Source of the DNA: Helichrysum umbraculigerum
Taxonomy: Eukaryota; Streptophyta; Magnoliopsida; Asterales; Asteraceae
Direction: 5' to 3'
NCBI GenBank assembly: GCA_949592205.1
Contig: CATIUR010000004.1
Span: 89,206,337-89,270,336 of the forward strand
DNA: 64,000 nt
This document shows positions 20,446 to 31,870 of the stretch, piece by piece. How positions within the stretch are numbered: the first letter of the stretch is position 1; every line of letters starts with the position of its first letter. Below the pieces are notes generated by a model. The model saw only the letters and a program-made list of their open reading frames with translations, was not told the origin of the DNA and made no database searches. A program made the translations under genes and the position numbers.

Positions 20446-22333
20446 TGTAACATCCTCGATTTGGGCCTAGTACAAATACGGTATTTTCCTTACTTTATTT
20501 GTATTTAAATTGTTGTTAGAAACGATTTGGTTTTTAATGAGAAATTGAAATTAATAAGTCAAATGATCAAAAGACTTATTGTGATAAATAAATTATTATT
20601 TGTTTTAAATTAATTTAGTTAAAGGTATAATAAAACTTATTTTCTCGCAAATTGGTTTAGGTTCCAGACAATAGAATTAGAACGGGTATGATTTTAATGC
20701 CCATTTGTACTGGTTTTGAGGAGTTAGTCGACCTAACTTGGTCTCATTTCCCATTTTCCTTCACACCTCAAGAACACACACACTACACTTAGAAATCAAA
20801 AGGAAAAACCCCAAACGAATCATCTTGAAGCTGTGATTCTAGTGCAGCAATCTGAGTTACAACATCTATTTCTTGTTATCATCTCCCTTGTAAGTGATTT
20901 TACCCATTTTCATGTGTATGTTTGAATTGGTAGAATTAGGTTAGATTAATGAGGCATGCATAGAAATTGGGACTTGATGATGATTGTTTGTTGTTATACT
21001 ATGTTATATGATGATATGTGAGGTCGATTGTGTGTTTAAATCGTGTATTTCAACTGAATTATGTGAATTTGGGGTTTTTGGTTCGAGCTGAAAGTTGTTG
21101 CAGGTCTGATGCTCTGTTTCAAAACAGAGGAACGCGATCCAGCTCCAAGTGCCAGGATCGCGTTGCTATGTGTAATTTGGGTTCAGTACGACTTGTTCTT
21201 TGAAACGCGATCCAGCTCACAAGTGTCAGGATCGCGTTAGTTAGTGTTAAACTTGAGTCGGGTTGATTTGGTTCTTGGGAACGCGATCCAGCCATCCCTA
21301 GCCCAGATCGCGTTTACAAGTGAAAAATGGTAACTGAATGTTTTAAACTGAGAAACGCGATCCAGCTCACCTCAACCCGGATCGCGTTTGCCTGTTTTAA
21401 ATTGATGAATTTGATGATTCGTGACTTGTGCATTCATGTTAATTACATTTCATTAAAAGTATATTAGGTGCCCTTATTTGACATTATATACATGATTAGA
21501 TTGTAATAAACTTGATATGAGAATCTAACTCGGGTTTTGATCATATTCTCAGATAAAGCGAAGACTCAGAAAGATTAGATTTCTGAGTGGAGACTGTGAC
21601 AGTAAGGGTGAGTGGATCATTGGCTTTCAGTCTAAGTTGGTTGTAACAATCTGGTTACAACGGGTAACTTGGTTTTACTTGTGTATTGTTTAATTAACAT
21701 ATTGCCATGATGATTATGGATTATGTGAACCTTTCAGAGGTCAATTGCGATTGGGTTTGGGTACTATTACTTGGATAACATTAGTACTTTGTACATGTGT
21801 TGCTCATTGGAATGATGTTGGAAGTAGTAATAGTACCAAACCATCGGTTAGATCACTGAATTGGCCTTCAGTGGTTGTAAGTGTTGCTGGGGGGCCACCG
21901 CGGCAGTAGGGTGCCCTAAGGACCACCAATCCTCTTTGAAGTTATTTGTTTATGATGCTTAGCTGTAAACAATTGTGAATCTGAGTTAGTTTGATAGTTA
22001 AAGATCTATTCACTTAGCTTTGTGCTAATCCCTCTCCTCACTTCTTGCAGATTACTTTTGTTGTGGGTGGGCAAGAAGTTGGCTTTGAAGAATGTTTGAC
22101 TGCCTACTCTGAATTATATATAAACATGTTATCGTTTCCAAACTTATGTTTTGAATTTAAATAACACCTAACTTGATGTTTGTAGTTAATATGATCATTG
22201 TACCAACTTATCATGCATGCATAGATTGTGCTTTTGGAAATATGATATACGCAATCTATAATGCATGATTTGTATTACTCGCTTCCGAACGATATATATA
22301 AAAAAAATGTTCATGAATTTCATGGGTGTTATA
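20446..22333 (+). repeat. E1 3' LTR
   Basis: 1888 bp, pairs with 538-2424. The inverted-repeat array recurs at about 21128-21393 with intact GGATCGCGTT in the first unit, where the 5' LTR has GGATCGTGTT, a C-to-T change at a CpG. Confidence 0.93.
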
Positions 22334-22936
22334 TTTTTAACTCAATTTTGAAAATTTTGTTTACTTTTTTGGAAAAGGATGGTCTTATAAAGAGCAACGA
22401 TTTTAGAATCAAGCATATACCATTATCCATTTTACAGTAGTGCAACTACTACTATCCCACACTTAAAGGAACATCGTCCTCGATGTTATACTAAGCTCTG
22501 AATGGGGTAAAATCCCACACTTAGGGTTTTAAACATCTAAGTCGCATTCTTTCAGTGTGTGTTGGGTTTGAATCCCACACTTAGTGATAAGCATATTGGA
22601 TATGGTATATTTAAAACGAATGAAGGAGACGGTATAGAAGTACTCCCCGGTAGTTGCAACATTCCTTTGTTTGCATTTGCCGGACTACGTCTTTCTTGGT
22701 GCATTCTTGATCAGGTCTTCTTGTGATTTGTCTCGTAGGTGTGAACACGTCGGATCTACGATTCTTCGGGTGTTGATGCTTCCTTGCAGGCTGGAGCATG
22801 TTTCGTAAGATCCGAGTATGAAAGATAATCGGAGATTTCATCACTTCTTGGAAAGTAAAATTGCATAAATGTAAAAACACGGGTTGCCTCCCGAGATGCG
22901 CTCTTTTAAAGTCGAGAGCTTGACTTAGTCCTTTCT
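22334..22936 (-). other. E4 3' non-coding segment with repeated PPT-like words
   Basis: Read on the minus strand, this follows the E4 second ORF. The minus strand carries GGGAGGCAACCCG at about 22884-22896, a phrase I recall after coding regions of Athila-type elements. The word AAGTGTGGGA or a close form recurs three times on the minus strand (near 22455, 22512 and 22575). A hairpin precedes the one at 22455 (separate entry). An ORF at 22611-22880 has no recognisable content. Confidence 0.6.
22455..22487 (-). other. E4 hairpin plus PPT-like tract
   Basis: On the minus strand the arms AACATCG and CGATGTT (perfect 7 bp) enclose loop AGGA and are followed by TTTAAGTGTGGGA. The arrangement equals that in E3 and E5 but with different arm sequence. 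Confidence 0.72.
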
Positions 22937-23413
22937 TCAGATGATGATGTTGGATGTGTCGCTGTTGCTGGATTGGTCACCGTGGTTCCTTGGTAAGCTG
23001 TAGCGTGGAGGGAAGTATCGCAGGAATCGCTCTATCATGTCGGCAATGAGAGTTGGTGGAGTGGTGGATTCCATTCTGAAGCTCTTGAAGTGATCAGTGG
23101 CCAGTCGATCAAGGATTGCCATCCCATAGCTGATGTATCGAACTGCCCTTGTGACCGGTCCGTTAGGGTCAATTCGGGTACAGGTGTAGGTTCGAACAAT
23201 TTCACGCTGGGGGTGGTTGCAACCTATCGAGGCGATTAGGGCCATGAATTGAGTCTTTACTTCTTCAAAGTCACTAGCCAGAGGGTCTCCTCCAAAGGAT
23301 CTGGTTGCTTGGCATACTTGTCGAATGAGTTGATGCTGCTCACGGTTGAAGGGAAAGTCTGAGGCTGTGAAAACATAGATTAGCTTGCTGAATATTTCGC
23401 GATATCCATCACG
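22937..23413 (-). pseudogene. E4 second ORF, C-terminal lobe
   Basis: The minus frame continues from 39178 once E3 is removed. It reads through FSKLIYVFTASDFPFNREQ to the end PPRYSLPRNHGDQ. This lobe resembles the first lobe of the same protein (SSFPYSASQ) and the second lobe of the E5 protein (LDLSNRQ). I know no function for it. It has no RT, protease or integrase motif. It is cut from the first lobe by 15.7 kb of E3/E7 sequence. Confidence 0.65.
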
Positions 23414-23418
23414 ATAGA
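23414..23418. repeat. E3 target-site duplication (ATAGA), left copy
   Basis: ATAGA precedes the E3 LTR here and follows the other LTR at 39173-39177, placing the E3 insertion inside the E4 second ORF. Confidence 0.88.
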
Positions 23419-24960
23419 TGATGTGTGCTAAGTATAGGCAATTATAATCACAAGTTTAAATTAAGGAAATACTAAATAATACTATCACACAATGTAATAA
23501 AGCTTAATAAGTAAGTCCAAATTCGAACACAAGAAACACAAGAAACGTGATTCTTATTTATAAACAATTATCTATTTATTTCTAATTACAAATATTTACA
23601 ATTATAATACAAATGAATAAAGGATCCAATTTACAATAATCTACAAGATAAGGGGGACGTTTTAGTTCTGAACGAACATATTTATATTTTGATACAGATT
23701 CTAATAGATAAGTTTTAGGAACAACTTAATAATACTCAGATGGATAAAAGATTATAATTATTCAAACTATTATTTATTAAACTTATTATATGTACTTTAT
23801 GTCTATTTGCTTTGTTGGCTATTATTACTGGTGAATTACTAATGTAGAAAATTACTTAAGGTTAAGCTAATCTTCATCATAGTAACACGGTCATAAGGTT
23901 ACGCAAAGTATCACTAATTAATAAGATCTATCATCAGTTTATTAATACAATTTCTAAGGTTAGGCTTGAATCACAGTATTACTTTATATTAATGAATCAT
24001 TCTTCGTCTATCGCATAAGGTTAAGATCAAGACATAAACATAATCACTTAATTTATAAAAACTTAATATGGTCATCCTCGTTTAATATAAATCAGTCTAA
24101 CTATGTCAAGAACAATCATCAATATATCATAATAAAGACAATTCTTGTATAATAAACATTCAATAATATAGTTTCAACATTAACATATAATTCATATAAT
24201 AAACTTAACAAACATTCATTCAAACAGTTATAATGAAAACCTAATTCACAATTAAATCAAATAAACAATATCATAAATAACTCAATAAGGTTATTAAAGT
24301 TACAAGGATAAAGAAATCGAACCAATTGACGAACTAGCTTTTCCTAGGGTTAAAAACCTTCAAACCCTAGCTCCTTAACCTCCAAAATCGCACCTAAAGT
24401 CGACCTAAAACCCTAACTTTCGGTTTTAGTATTCTTGAATCATATATGAAAAACCTAAACCTAAACCTCTATTTATACTTTTTCTGGCCGACCTTCCAAC
24501 CGCCAGTTGGGACCTCCAACCGCCGGTTGGGCTCTTTGAATCCTGGTCCAACTCCACGTGTCTCCACCGCCTTACAACCCTAATATTCCAACCGCCGGTT
24601 GAGCTTTCCAACAGCCGGTTGGACTGAATTCCAGAATATTCTAAAAACGGGTTTAGGCTTCAATTTGGGCTTCTTCTTTTCTTTAATCGATTTTAATCTT
24701 CATCTTGGCCCATTTCTTCAATATTGACATTTTGGTCCCCATTTCTTCAATGTTTAAGCTCCTTTTTCTTCATTTCTTTATTTTCTTCAGTTTCTTTCAG
24801 TTTCGGATTCGTTCTTGTTCCTTTTTCTTCAATCTTCAATTAAAATACATCTCTGCAAATATTAACAAAATAAGTATCTAAAATCATATAAATGCACTAA
24901 AATGTATATAAATATAGGGATAAATTACTATAAAATATACTATCTATTTGATGCTTATCA
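23419..24960 (-). repeat. E3 3' LTR
   Basis: 1542 bp; from about 23731 on it pairs with 37982-39172 at high identity. An inverted-repeat array with CCAACCGCCGGTTGG lies at about 24496-24625. Confidence 0.88.
24496..24625. repeat. E3 LTR palindrome array, CCAACCGCCGGTTGG type
   Basis: Four copies or near copies of the 15-base palindrome CCAACCGCCGGTTGG, two adjacent and two about 60 bp on. The other LTR has the same array at about 38759-38888 with different point changes, two of them fully symmetrical. Confidence 0.9.
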
Positions 24961-24962
24961 AA

Positions 24963-24998
24963 TATCTCCACACTTAAGTTCTGCTTGTCCTCAAGTAG
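24963..24998 (-). other. E3 terminal hairpin and polypurine tract
   Basis: On the minus strand, CTACTTG-AGGA-CAAGCAG (one mismatch) is followed by AACTTAAGTGTGGAGATAT and then the 3' LTR. It is nearly identical to the E5 end, so it is the functional PPT region. Confidence 0.82.
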
Positions 24999-25042
24999 AA
25001 TACTGAATAAAATTTAAAAATAAGCATCAAACTAATATTTAA

Positions 25043-27427
25043 TGTAACACCCCCGAATTCACTGTTTTGCGGAAGCATACATGGGTGTTACTAATCAATA
25101 TACAAAGCACAAGATATACAGCAAACGACCTCTAAATGAGACGTTTTGTAAATTAGTTACATTCCATAGATATAATGTTTGAAAACTTAGTGTTTTCGTA
25201 TACAAAATGTAGTTTCCCCTAGAGTCCACGCGTATAGCGGGAGATTCTATTACATAATCGTAATATACAAAAGATAATGCTAAGAATCTCCGTTAATGCA
25301 GTTGTGTTGAAATCATGCGACTCTAGCTAAAATCCTGGAGTAATCCTACTCCATCCGGGTACCTGAGAATACATGCTAAAAAGTGTCAACCAAAAAGGTT
25401 GGTGAATCTCACAGGTTTGTAAATTATATCGGCTTTGAACACGAGATTTCGTTAGTAGTGCCCGTAGGCGTATAATCAACCATTGCAATCCAGCAATCGT
25501 AAAATCAGTATTTGCAATCCAGCAAATGTAAATAAATAAGTTTATACCGTTGCCATGAGGCTCATAATCGAAGCTTAACCCGTAATAATATGTTTGCTCC
25601 CGTGACATGCTCGTAAGTGAGCAAGCATCAGTAACGAATAAGTTGTCACCCGTTTATACGTGTAAATCGGTACGTGGCAGCGCTACTGCCCCGGGTGGGG
25701 AGGGTCATTTCCCTAATGGATCCATTAACTACTGTTCGCGCTTAAGTCCATAACTAACGATATATGATGGAGAGACTTCTGTTTGTAAGTAAACTCATGC
25801 AATTTCGTTTGGTATAGTAAACAGTTTAGTACTTGTGTTCAAGGAAAAGTAGTAGCATGTATCTCCCCCAATAAGATAAAACAGTAAAAGTGGGGCCGTA
25901 AGACTCACCTGAGTCTTTGCAAGTACGTTTATATCAATAAACGAGTAAGTAATATCGACCGTAGGTTCTCCGAACCCGTAACCTTCAAATGCCTAAACAT
26001 ATAAAGTTAAGTAAGTAGATGTCTCGCAAGACCATCTAGGCTAGTTGTTTACACAACTCATTATGTCCAAGTGTTTGTTTAGTAATTCGTTTGTAGTTTG
26101 AAAACAAATATGGTCCGTTGGTGACGGTTTGTAATAATGATTCAAAGCGTTATCATTTATAACGCAATTTAGTGTAATTGTAATTGAAAGTATGTTCTCT
26201 GACGTTTGTTAAGTCGTATGACATAAGTATTTGAAGTTGTATAAGTTCAACACTTAGTAAAATCTGACTTTTCAAGGTTCTGGTTTGTGCGACGTAGCAT
26301 GCGACGTAGCATGCGACGTAGGGTGGTACGTCGCATGATGCGACCTTCGCAAATCAATGCGACGTAGGTTCGGTTTGCGACGTAAAAGTCTACGTCGCTA
26401 TGTGCGACGTCCGCAAGTTAATGCGACGTAATAGGCTGCGTCGCTAGTGCGACGTTGGGATTTTTGTGCGACGTAGGCCGCGACGTCGCTAAATGCGACG
26501 TTGGCCACAAAATGCGACGTTTTGAGCTACGTCGCAGATAGTCCAGCGTCTCTGCGACGTAGCGGTCTGATCGGAATTTGGTGGCCGGAAAATCGGTCGA
26601 AAAACTTCCGTTCGGTCCAAATCTTTTACCCAACCCATTTTTGGACATTTTAAGCATATATAAACCATAAAAACGTAAAAATGAGCAAAAACGGAGAGTT
26701 TCGGGTTTTGTCGGAAACTTACAAAATGTCGGATCGAAAATCCGAAAAGATAGGAATGTAGATCGTGTGATGGTGAACGTTTTCTTCCAAATGAGAGGTG
26801 TGATCCAAGCTCGTTTTGATGTAGTATTTTGTGAAATTGAGTGATGGTGGAGGTTGAAAGTTTGGGAGAAAAAGAAAGAAAATAGAAAAGAAGAGAGAGA
26901 GAGTGATGTGGTGAAATGAGAAGAAAAGGAGGAAAATTGGGGGTTTTGATGAAAGCCCCCATTTTCCAGTACGCGCACTGTGCTCCGTGCGGTGTTCGTT
27001 TCCCCCGTCGTTTAAACGTTATATTTTTAAAAGATGACGGGAATGTTTTAATGAAATACCTTGGAGTTAATTATAAAACATTCGTCGAAGTATTAAAATT
27101 CTTAACTCGCGTTTAATACGTATTCGTTAAATTATTTAAAATGTCGTCGCGATATATAGTTAGTGTTTGTTCGCTGTGTATTTTATATAGTAAAATACGT
27201 TCTCATTATTTAGGTAAGTTTCTGTCACCAACGTCAAAATAATTGTGTTGGACTCCGTCCGGTTAGTTCGTACGATTTATCCAAATCGCGTAAATACACA
27301 CATATATATATAAATCACCTTATATATATATACAAATAGAGTCTGCAATTAGTCCTATTACATACTAATTACAACTAGTTACAAGTTATTAGGCATAATT
27401 AATTATCCTAATTTAGCAGGTGTTACA
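25043..27427 (-). repeat. E7 3' LTR
   Basis: Pairs base for base with 33302-35686 except one position seen. Long overlapping reading frames at 26418-26978 recur in the other LTR; they reflect low stop density and are not genes. The minus strand has GTAAGT at 26717-26722, a possible splice donor. Confidence 0.95.
26287..26560. repeat. E7 LTR TGCGACGT array
   Basis: About 15 TGCGACGT or ACGTCGC words in 270 bp, with inverted pairs such as GCGACGTAAAAGTCTACGTC. Same motif as Copia E2. Duplicated at about 34546-34820 in the other LTR. Confidence 0.9.
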
Positions 27428-27443
27428 TTCTCCCCTTGTTAAA
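27428..27443 (-). other. E7 polypurine tract
   Basis: Minus strand AACAAGGGGAGAA directly abuts the 3' LTR. Confidence 0.88.
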
Positions 27444-27460
27444 GAAATTTCGTCCCGAAA

Positions 27461-30400
27461 TTAGCTTGAGTGCACGGACTGTGCGTTGTCTGGGAAGAGA
27501 TGTGGGTATTTCTGTCGCATTTGGTCTTCCCGTTCCCAGGTGAACTCAGGGCCGCGCCTAGAATTCCACCTGACTTTTACTATGGGAATACGACTCTGTT
27601 TCAATTGCTTGACCTCTCGGTCCATGATTTCCAAAGGTTTCTCGACGAAATGAAGTTTATCATCGATTTGAATTTCGTCGAGCGGTATAATCAGCATCTC
27701 GTCAGACAGACATTTCTTCAAGTTAGAAATGTGGAATGTGTTGTGTATGCTGCTAAGTTCAGCAGGGAGTTGCAGGCGATATGCCACTGGACCAATCCTT
27801 TCAAGGATTTCGAATGGTCCGATATATCTAGGATTTAGTTTGCCTCGTTTCCCGAATCGAATAACACCTTTCCACGGTGCCACTTTGAGAAGTACCTTGT
27901 CTCCTACCTGGAACTCAAGGTGTTTGCGTCTCACGTCAGCATAGCTTTTCTGACGATCACGTGCGGCTTTCAGCCGGTTTTGAATACCAACGATTTTCTC
28001 AGTAGTTTCTTGAATGACTTCTGGACCCGTGAGTTGGGAATCTCCTAACTCAGTCCAACAGATGGGTGATCGGCACTTACGCCCGTAAAGTGCCTCAAAG
28101 GGTGCAGCCTTTATGCTGGTATGATAACTGTTGTTGTACGAGAACTCGCACAACGGTAAGTGATTTTCCCAAGAAGTACCGAAGTCAACTACGCAGGCTC
28201 GTAGCATATCCTCCAGTGTTTGAATAGTTCGCTCGCTTTGGCCATCGGTTTGCGGGTGATAAGCAGTACTCATATCCAGACGAGTACCAAGAGATTTCTG
28301 TAGCGATTGCCAAAAGTTAGAAGTAAAACGGCTGTCCCTATCCGAGATGATCGAGATAGGTACACCGTGTCGCAAGATGATTTCTTTGACATAGATGCGA
28401 GTCAGACGCTCCATCTTGTCGGTTTCCTTGATGGCCAGAAAATGAGCAGATTTCGTGAGACGGTCCACGATCACCCAAATGGTATCGCAACCACTCGAAG
28501 TTTTTGGTAGTTTGGTAATGAAGTCCATGGAAATCTGTTCCCATTTCCATTGAGGAATTTCAGGTTGTTGAAGCAACCCAGAGGGTCTTTGATGTTCGGT
28601 CTTTACTTTGGAACAGGTTAGGCATTTACTGACGTACAAGGCGATGTCAGCTTTCATGTTAGGCCACCAATACAGCCCTTTGACGTCATGATACATCTTG
28701 TCAGATCCGGGATGTATAGAGTATCGAGATTTGTGAGCTTCAGCCATCACCAAATCTCGCAAGTTTCCGAATTTGGGTAACCACACTCGGTTAGAGAAGT
28801 ATCGAGTTCCATCGGGTTTGATTTCGAATTGTTTATCCAAGCCTCGCAAGGCTTCATTTTTCCAGTTTTCATCGTTGAGTGCTTCAAGTTGAGCGGTAAG
28901 GATTTGAGCAGGAAGCTCGTTATGAATTGTCATAGAAAGTGCTCGAACTCGAAGGGGTTTCACTCGTTCTTTTCGGCTTAAGGCATCGGCAACTACGTTC
29001 GCCTTGCCCGGATGGTATTTGATCTCGCAGTCGTAGTCACTAAGTAACTCAACCCAGCGACGTTGCCTCATGTTTAGATCTTTCTGATCGAATATGTGTT
29101 GGAGACTTTTGTGATCGGTAAAGATAGTGCTTTTCGTACCGTAGAGATAATGTCTCCAGATTTTCAATGCGAAGACCACAGCACCTAACTCGAGGTCGTG
29201 GGTCGTATAGTTTTTCTCGTGAATTTTTAGTTGTCGTGAGGCATAGGCAATGACTTTTTCCCGTTGCATCAACACACAACCAAGTCCCTGGTGTGAGGCG
29301 TCGCAGTAAACTACGAAATCGTCGGTGCCCTCGGGTAAGGACAAGATTGGTGCACTGCAAAGTTTGTTTTTCAATAGCTGGAAGGCTGACTCTTGTTTAT
29401 CAGTCCAATCGAACTTCTTATCTTTCTGAGTCAGTGTGGTTAGTGGAACAGCTATTCTTGAAAAGTTTTCGATGAATCGGCGATAATAACCAGCAAGACC
29501 TAAGAATTGTCTCACTTCGGTTGGAGTGGTCGGTGACTCCCAGCCCTTGATTGCTTCAATCTTGGCGGGATCAACATGAATTCCTTGGCTGTCAATCACG
29601 TGCCCGAGGAATTGAACGGTTCGAATCCAGAACTCACACTTAGAGAATTTGGCATATAACTCTTCGTGTTTCAGAAGTCCTAGAATGGTTTTCAGATGTT
29701 GAGCATGTTCCTGTTCGTTGCGAGAGTAAATCAGGATATCATCGATGAACACAATGACGAATTTATCAAGATATGGTTTGCACACCCGATTCATAAGGTC
29801 CATGAATACGGCCGGTGCGTTGGTTAAACCGAATGGCATCACTTGGAACTCGTAATGCCCATAACGAGTTCGGAAGGCTGTCTTTGGGATATCATTGTCA
29901 CGGACTCGGAGTTGATGATAACCCGACCGTAGATCGATCTTTGAGTAAACACTCGATCCCTGGAGTTGATCAAATAGGTCATCGATTCTAGGAAGTGGGT
30001 ACCGATTCTTTATGGTTAGCTTATTCAGCTCTCGGTAGTCGATACACATGCGGAAAGACCCATCTTTCTTTTTCACGAATAAGACCGGAGCTCCCCAAGG
30101 CGAGGAACTTGGTCGAATGAATCCTCTGTCCAGGAGTTCCTGTAGTTGGTTAGACAACTCCTGCATTTCGGATGGTGCTAAACGGTAAGGGGCTCGTGCC
30201 ACGGGTGCAGCTCCGGGCACAAGTTCGATTTGAAATTCAACTTGTCTAGGTGGCGGAAGTCCGGGCAAGTCTTCAGGAAAGACTTCCGGAAAATCCCGCA
30301 CGATCGGAACATCCTCAAGTCGCTTCTCCTCCGACTTCTTCTCCGTTACATGTGCGAGGATGGCTTGATACCCTTTTCGTAGATATTTTCTCGTTTTCAG

Positions 30401-31870
30401 ACAGGATACAATATTCAGATTCCGTCTACCGGTCTCCCCTTGTAGGACTAAGGTTCCACCGGAGACAAGAGGTATGCGAACGAGTTTGTCATGACAGATG
30501 ATTTCAGCTCGGTGATTGGATAACCAATCCATACCGACAATAATATCGAAGCTGCCGATCTCGACAGGGATTAAATCAATGGGAAACGTTTCGTTCGTGA
30601 GGTTAAGTGTACAGTTGTGTATGATACTATCAGTCTCAATCAGTTTGCCATTAGCTAATTCTACAATGTATTTAGTATCTAAAGCAGTGGGAGTTATATC
30701 AAGTAAAGGGCTAAATTTCTCAGATATGAAGCTTCTATCGGCACCGGTATCAAATAACACAGAAGCAGTAAGGTCGTTGAGAAGGAACGTACCCGTCACG
30801 ACGTTCGGGTCTTGTCTGGCTTCCCCAGCCTTGATAACGAATGATCTGCCGCGAGCAGGGTTGTTGTTGTTTTTCAGCTTTGGGCAATCTTTCTTGAAAT
30901 GCCCTGTATTTCCGCACCCAAAGCAGGCCTTTGGTGCATTAGTGTTGGGGATAGAAATGTTGATTCGGCAATCCTTGGCTAGATGCCCGAACCGTTTGCA
31001 GTTGGAGCAAGGGCAAGAACCGTCGTGGTGGCGGTTGCATTTGGGACAGTAGGGTCTGCTCCCGCTGTACCCTTTCTTCTCCGAAGTTCCAGATGTATAA
31101 GCCTTAATGTACTCAGGCTTTTTGTTGAAGGTTTGGTTGGATGAGTTGGGGTTCCCTTCCCACTTGCGTTTGTTGTTTGCAGATGGGGTTGAAGTTGTGC
31201 CGCGGCGGACAGAATTTGCCGTTAACTCATGGGCCATACGGATGGCGCTCTGAATAGTACCCGGTTTGGAAGAAGTAACCAGGTCTTGGAGTCTCTCAGG
31301 AAGACCATCAACGAATTTCTCGATCCTCTTGTACTCAGGATCGACCATGGTTGGGCACAGAAGTGCCAGTTGGTGGAAACGGTTAGTGTAGCCGGTGATA
31401 TCATTACCTTGCATCTTATGGTTCCAAAATTCCACTTCTAGTTGTTTCAATTCATCCCTGGGGCAATACTCGCCCCTCAACATCTTCTTCAACTCCTCCC
31501 ACGGGAGTTGGTAAGCAGTAGCAACACTCACAGTCTGGGCATAAGTGTTCCACCAGGTGAGTGCGGTGTCAGTAAAAGTACTAACGGAGAATTTAACCTT
31601 ATCTCCCTCCGCACAGTTGCAGATAAGAAATACAGACTCAACTTTCTCGATCCAGCGTACTAGACCGATAGCTCCCTCAGTACCTGCAAAGTTTAGAGGT
31701 TTGCAGTTCTGAAAGTCTTTGTATGAACAGGGTTTAGCAGTAGTGGTTTCAGCGGCATCGCTGTTTCTCGAGGAGTTTGGTGGAGTATTCCGAGCCAAGG
31801 CTTCAGTAACAGCCTGGGTTATAAGGGAGGTAATCTGGGCATCGGTGTATGGTCGTGTCTTTGGCGGCAT
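27461..31870 (-). CDS. gag-pol: E7 gag-pol polyprotein, intact
   Basis: One 1469-residue frame, full length for the lineage. Gag core about 67-215; zinc knuckles in 275-301 (CSNCKRFGHLAKDC) and 316-329 (CFGCGNTGHFKKDC). Protease LFDTGAD at 372-378. RT about 560-760 with catalytic FIDD at 709-712. RNase H about 850-965 (YCDASHQGLGC, YHPGKANVVADALSRK). Integrase zinc finger 1046-1086 (H, H, C, C) and core with D1116, D1177, E1213. GPY/F module, then a chromodomain-like tail near 1395-1455 (IVKVRWNSRRGPEFTWE). No stop or frameshift, so it is probably competent. Gag and pol are in a single frame, so no recoding is needed. Confidence 0.95.
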   Translation of the reverse strand: MPPKTRPYTDAQITSLITQAVTEALARNTPPNSSRNSDAAETTTAKPCSYKDFQNCKPLNFAGTEGAIGLVRWIEKVESVFLICNCAEGDKVKFSVSTFTDTALTWWNTYAQTVSVATAYQLPWEELKKMLRGEYCPRDELKQLEVEFWNHKMQGNDITGYTNRFHQLALLCPTMVDPEYKRIEKFVDGLPERLQDLVTSSKPGTIQSAIRMAHELTANSVRRGTTSTPSANNKRKWEGNPNSSNQTFNKKPEYIKAYTSGTSEKKGYSGSRPYCPKCNRHHDGSCPCSNCKRFGHLAKDCRINISIPNTNAPKACFGCGNTGHFKKDCPKLKNNNNPARGRSFVIKAGEARQDPNVVTGTFLLNDLTASVLFDTGADRSFISEKFSPLLDITPTALDTKYIVELANGKLIETDSIIHNCTLNLTNETFPIDLIPVEIGSFDIIVGMDWLSNHRAEIICHDKLVRIPLVSGGTLVLQGETGRRNLNIVSCLKTRKYLRKGYQAILAHVTEKKSEEKRLEDVPIVRDFPEVFPEDLPGLPPPRQVEFQIELVPGAAPVARAPYRLAPSEMQELSNQLQELLDRGFIRPSSSPWGAPVLFVKKKDGSFRMCIDYRELNKLTIKNRYPLPRIDDLFDQLQGSSVYSKIDLRSGYHQLRVRDNDIPKTAFRTRYGHYEFQVMPFGLTNAPAVFMDLMNRVCKPYLDKFVIVFIDDILIYSRNEQEHAQHLKTILGLLKHEELYAKFSKCEFWIRTVQFLGHVIDSQGIHVDPAKIEAIKGWESPTTPTEVRQFLGLAGYYRRFIENFSRIAVPLTTLTQKDKKFDWTDKQESAFQLLKNKLCSAPILSLPEGTDDFVVYCDASHQGLGCVLMQREKVIAYASRQLKIHEKNYTTHDLELGAVVFALKIWRHYLYGTKSTIFTDHKSLQHIFDQKDLNMRQRRWVELLSDYDCEIKYHPGKANVVADALSRKERVKPLRVRALSMTIHNELPAQILTAQLEALNDENWKNEALRGLDKQFEIKPDGTRYFSNRVWLPKFGNLRDLVMAEAHKSRYSIHPGSDKMYHDVKGLYWWPNMKADIALYVSKCLTCSKVKTEHQRPSGLLQQPEIPQWKWEQISMDFITKLPKTSSGCDTIWVIVDRLTKSAHFLAIKETDKMERLTRIYVKEIILRHGVPISIISDRDSRFTSNFWQSLQKSLGTRLDMSTAYHPQTDGQSERTIQTLEDMLRACVVDFGTSWENHLPLCEFSYNNSYHTSIKAAPFEALYGRKCRSPICWTELGDSQLTGPEVIQETTEKIVGIQNRLKAARDRQKSYADVRRKHLEFQVGDKVLLKVAPWKGVIRFGKRGKLNPRYIGPFEILERIGPVAYRLQLPAELSSIHNTFHISNLKKCLSDEMLIIPLDEIQIDDKLHFVEKPLEIMDREVKQLKQSRIPIVKVRWNSRRGPEFTWEREDQMRQKYPHLFPDNAQSVHSS

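Larger units (their letters stand above)
538..22333 (+). mobile_element. E1: Ty3/Gypsy LTR retrotransposon with nested Copia element
   Basis: LTRs of 1887 and 1888 bp start TGTAACATCC and end TGTTATA. They are flanked by TTTTT on both sides (533-537 and 22334-22338); this TSD is low complexity and weak alone but fits the positions. A tRNA-iMet PBS follows the 5' LTR and a purine-rich PPT precedes the 3' LTR. The coding part has gag, protease, RT, RNase H, integrase and a chromodomain-like tail, so it is a chromovirus. E2 splits gag, a frame break lies after the protease, and two stops lie in pol, so E1 is dead. LTR divergence by eye is roughly 1.5 percent. Confidence 0.92.

Noticed and set aside
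22611..22880. 89-residue minus ORF
   Set aside because: In E4 3' non-coding DNA, basic, no recognisable domain, no homologue in E3 or E5.
26418..26978. Overlapping 186- and 157-residue minus-strand ORFs, repeated at 34677-35237
   Set aside because: They lie wholly inside the E7 LTR and overlap each other in different frames. The matching E6 LTR segment keeps only a short part. Best explained as LTR sequence with few stops.
30516..31052. 178-residue plus-strand ORF
   Set aside because: Antisense shadow of E7 gag-pol; composition follows the coding strand.
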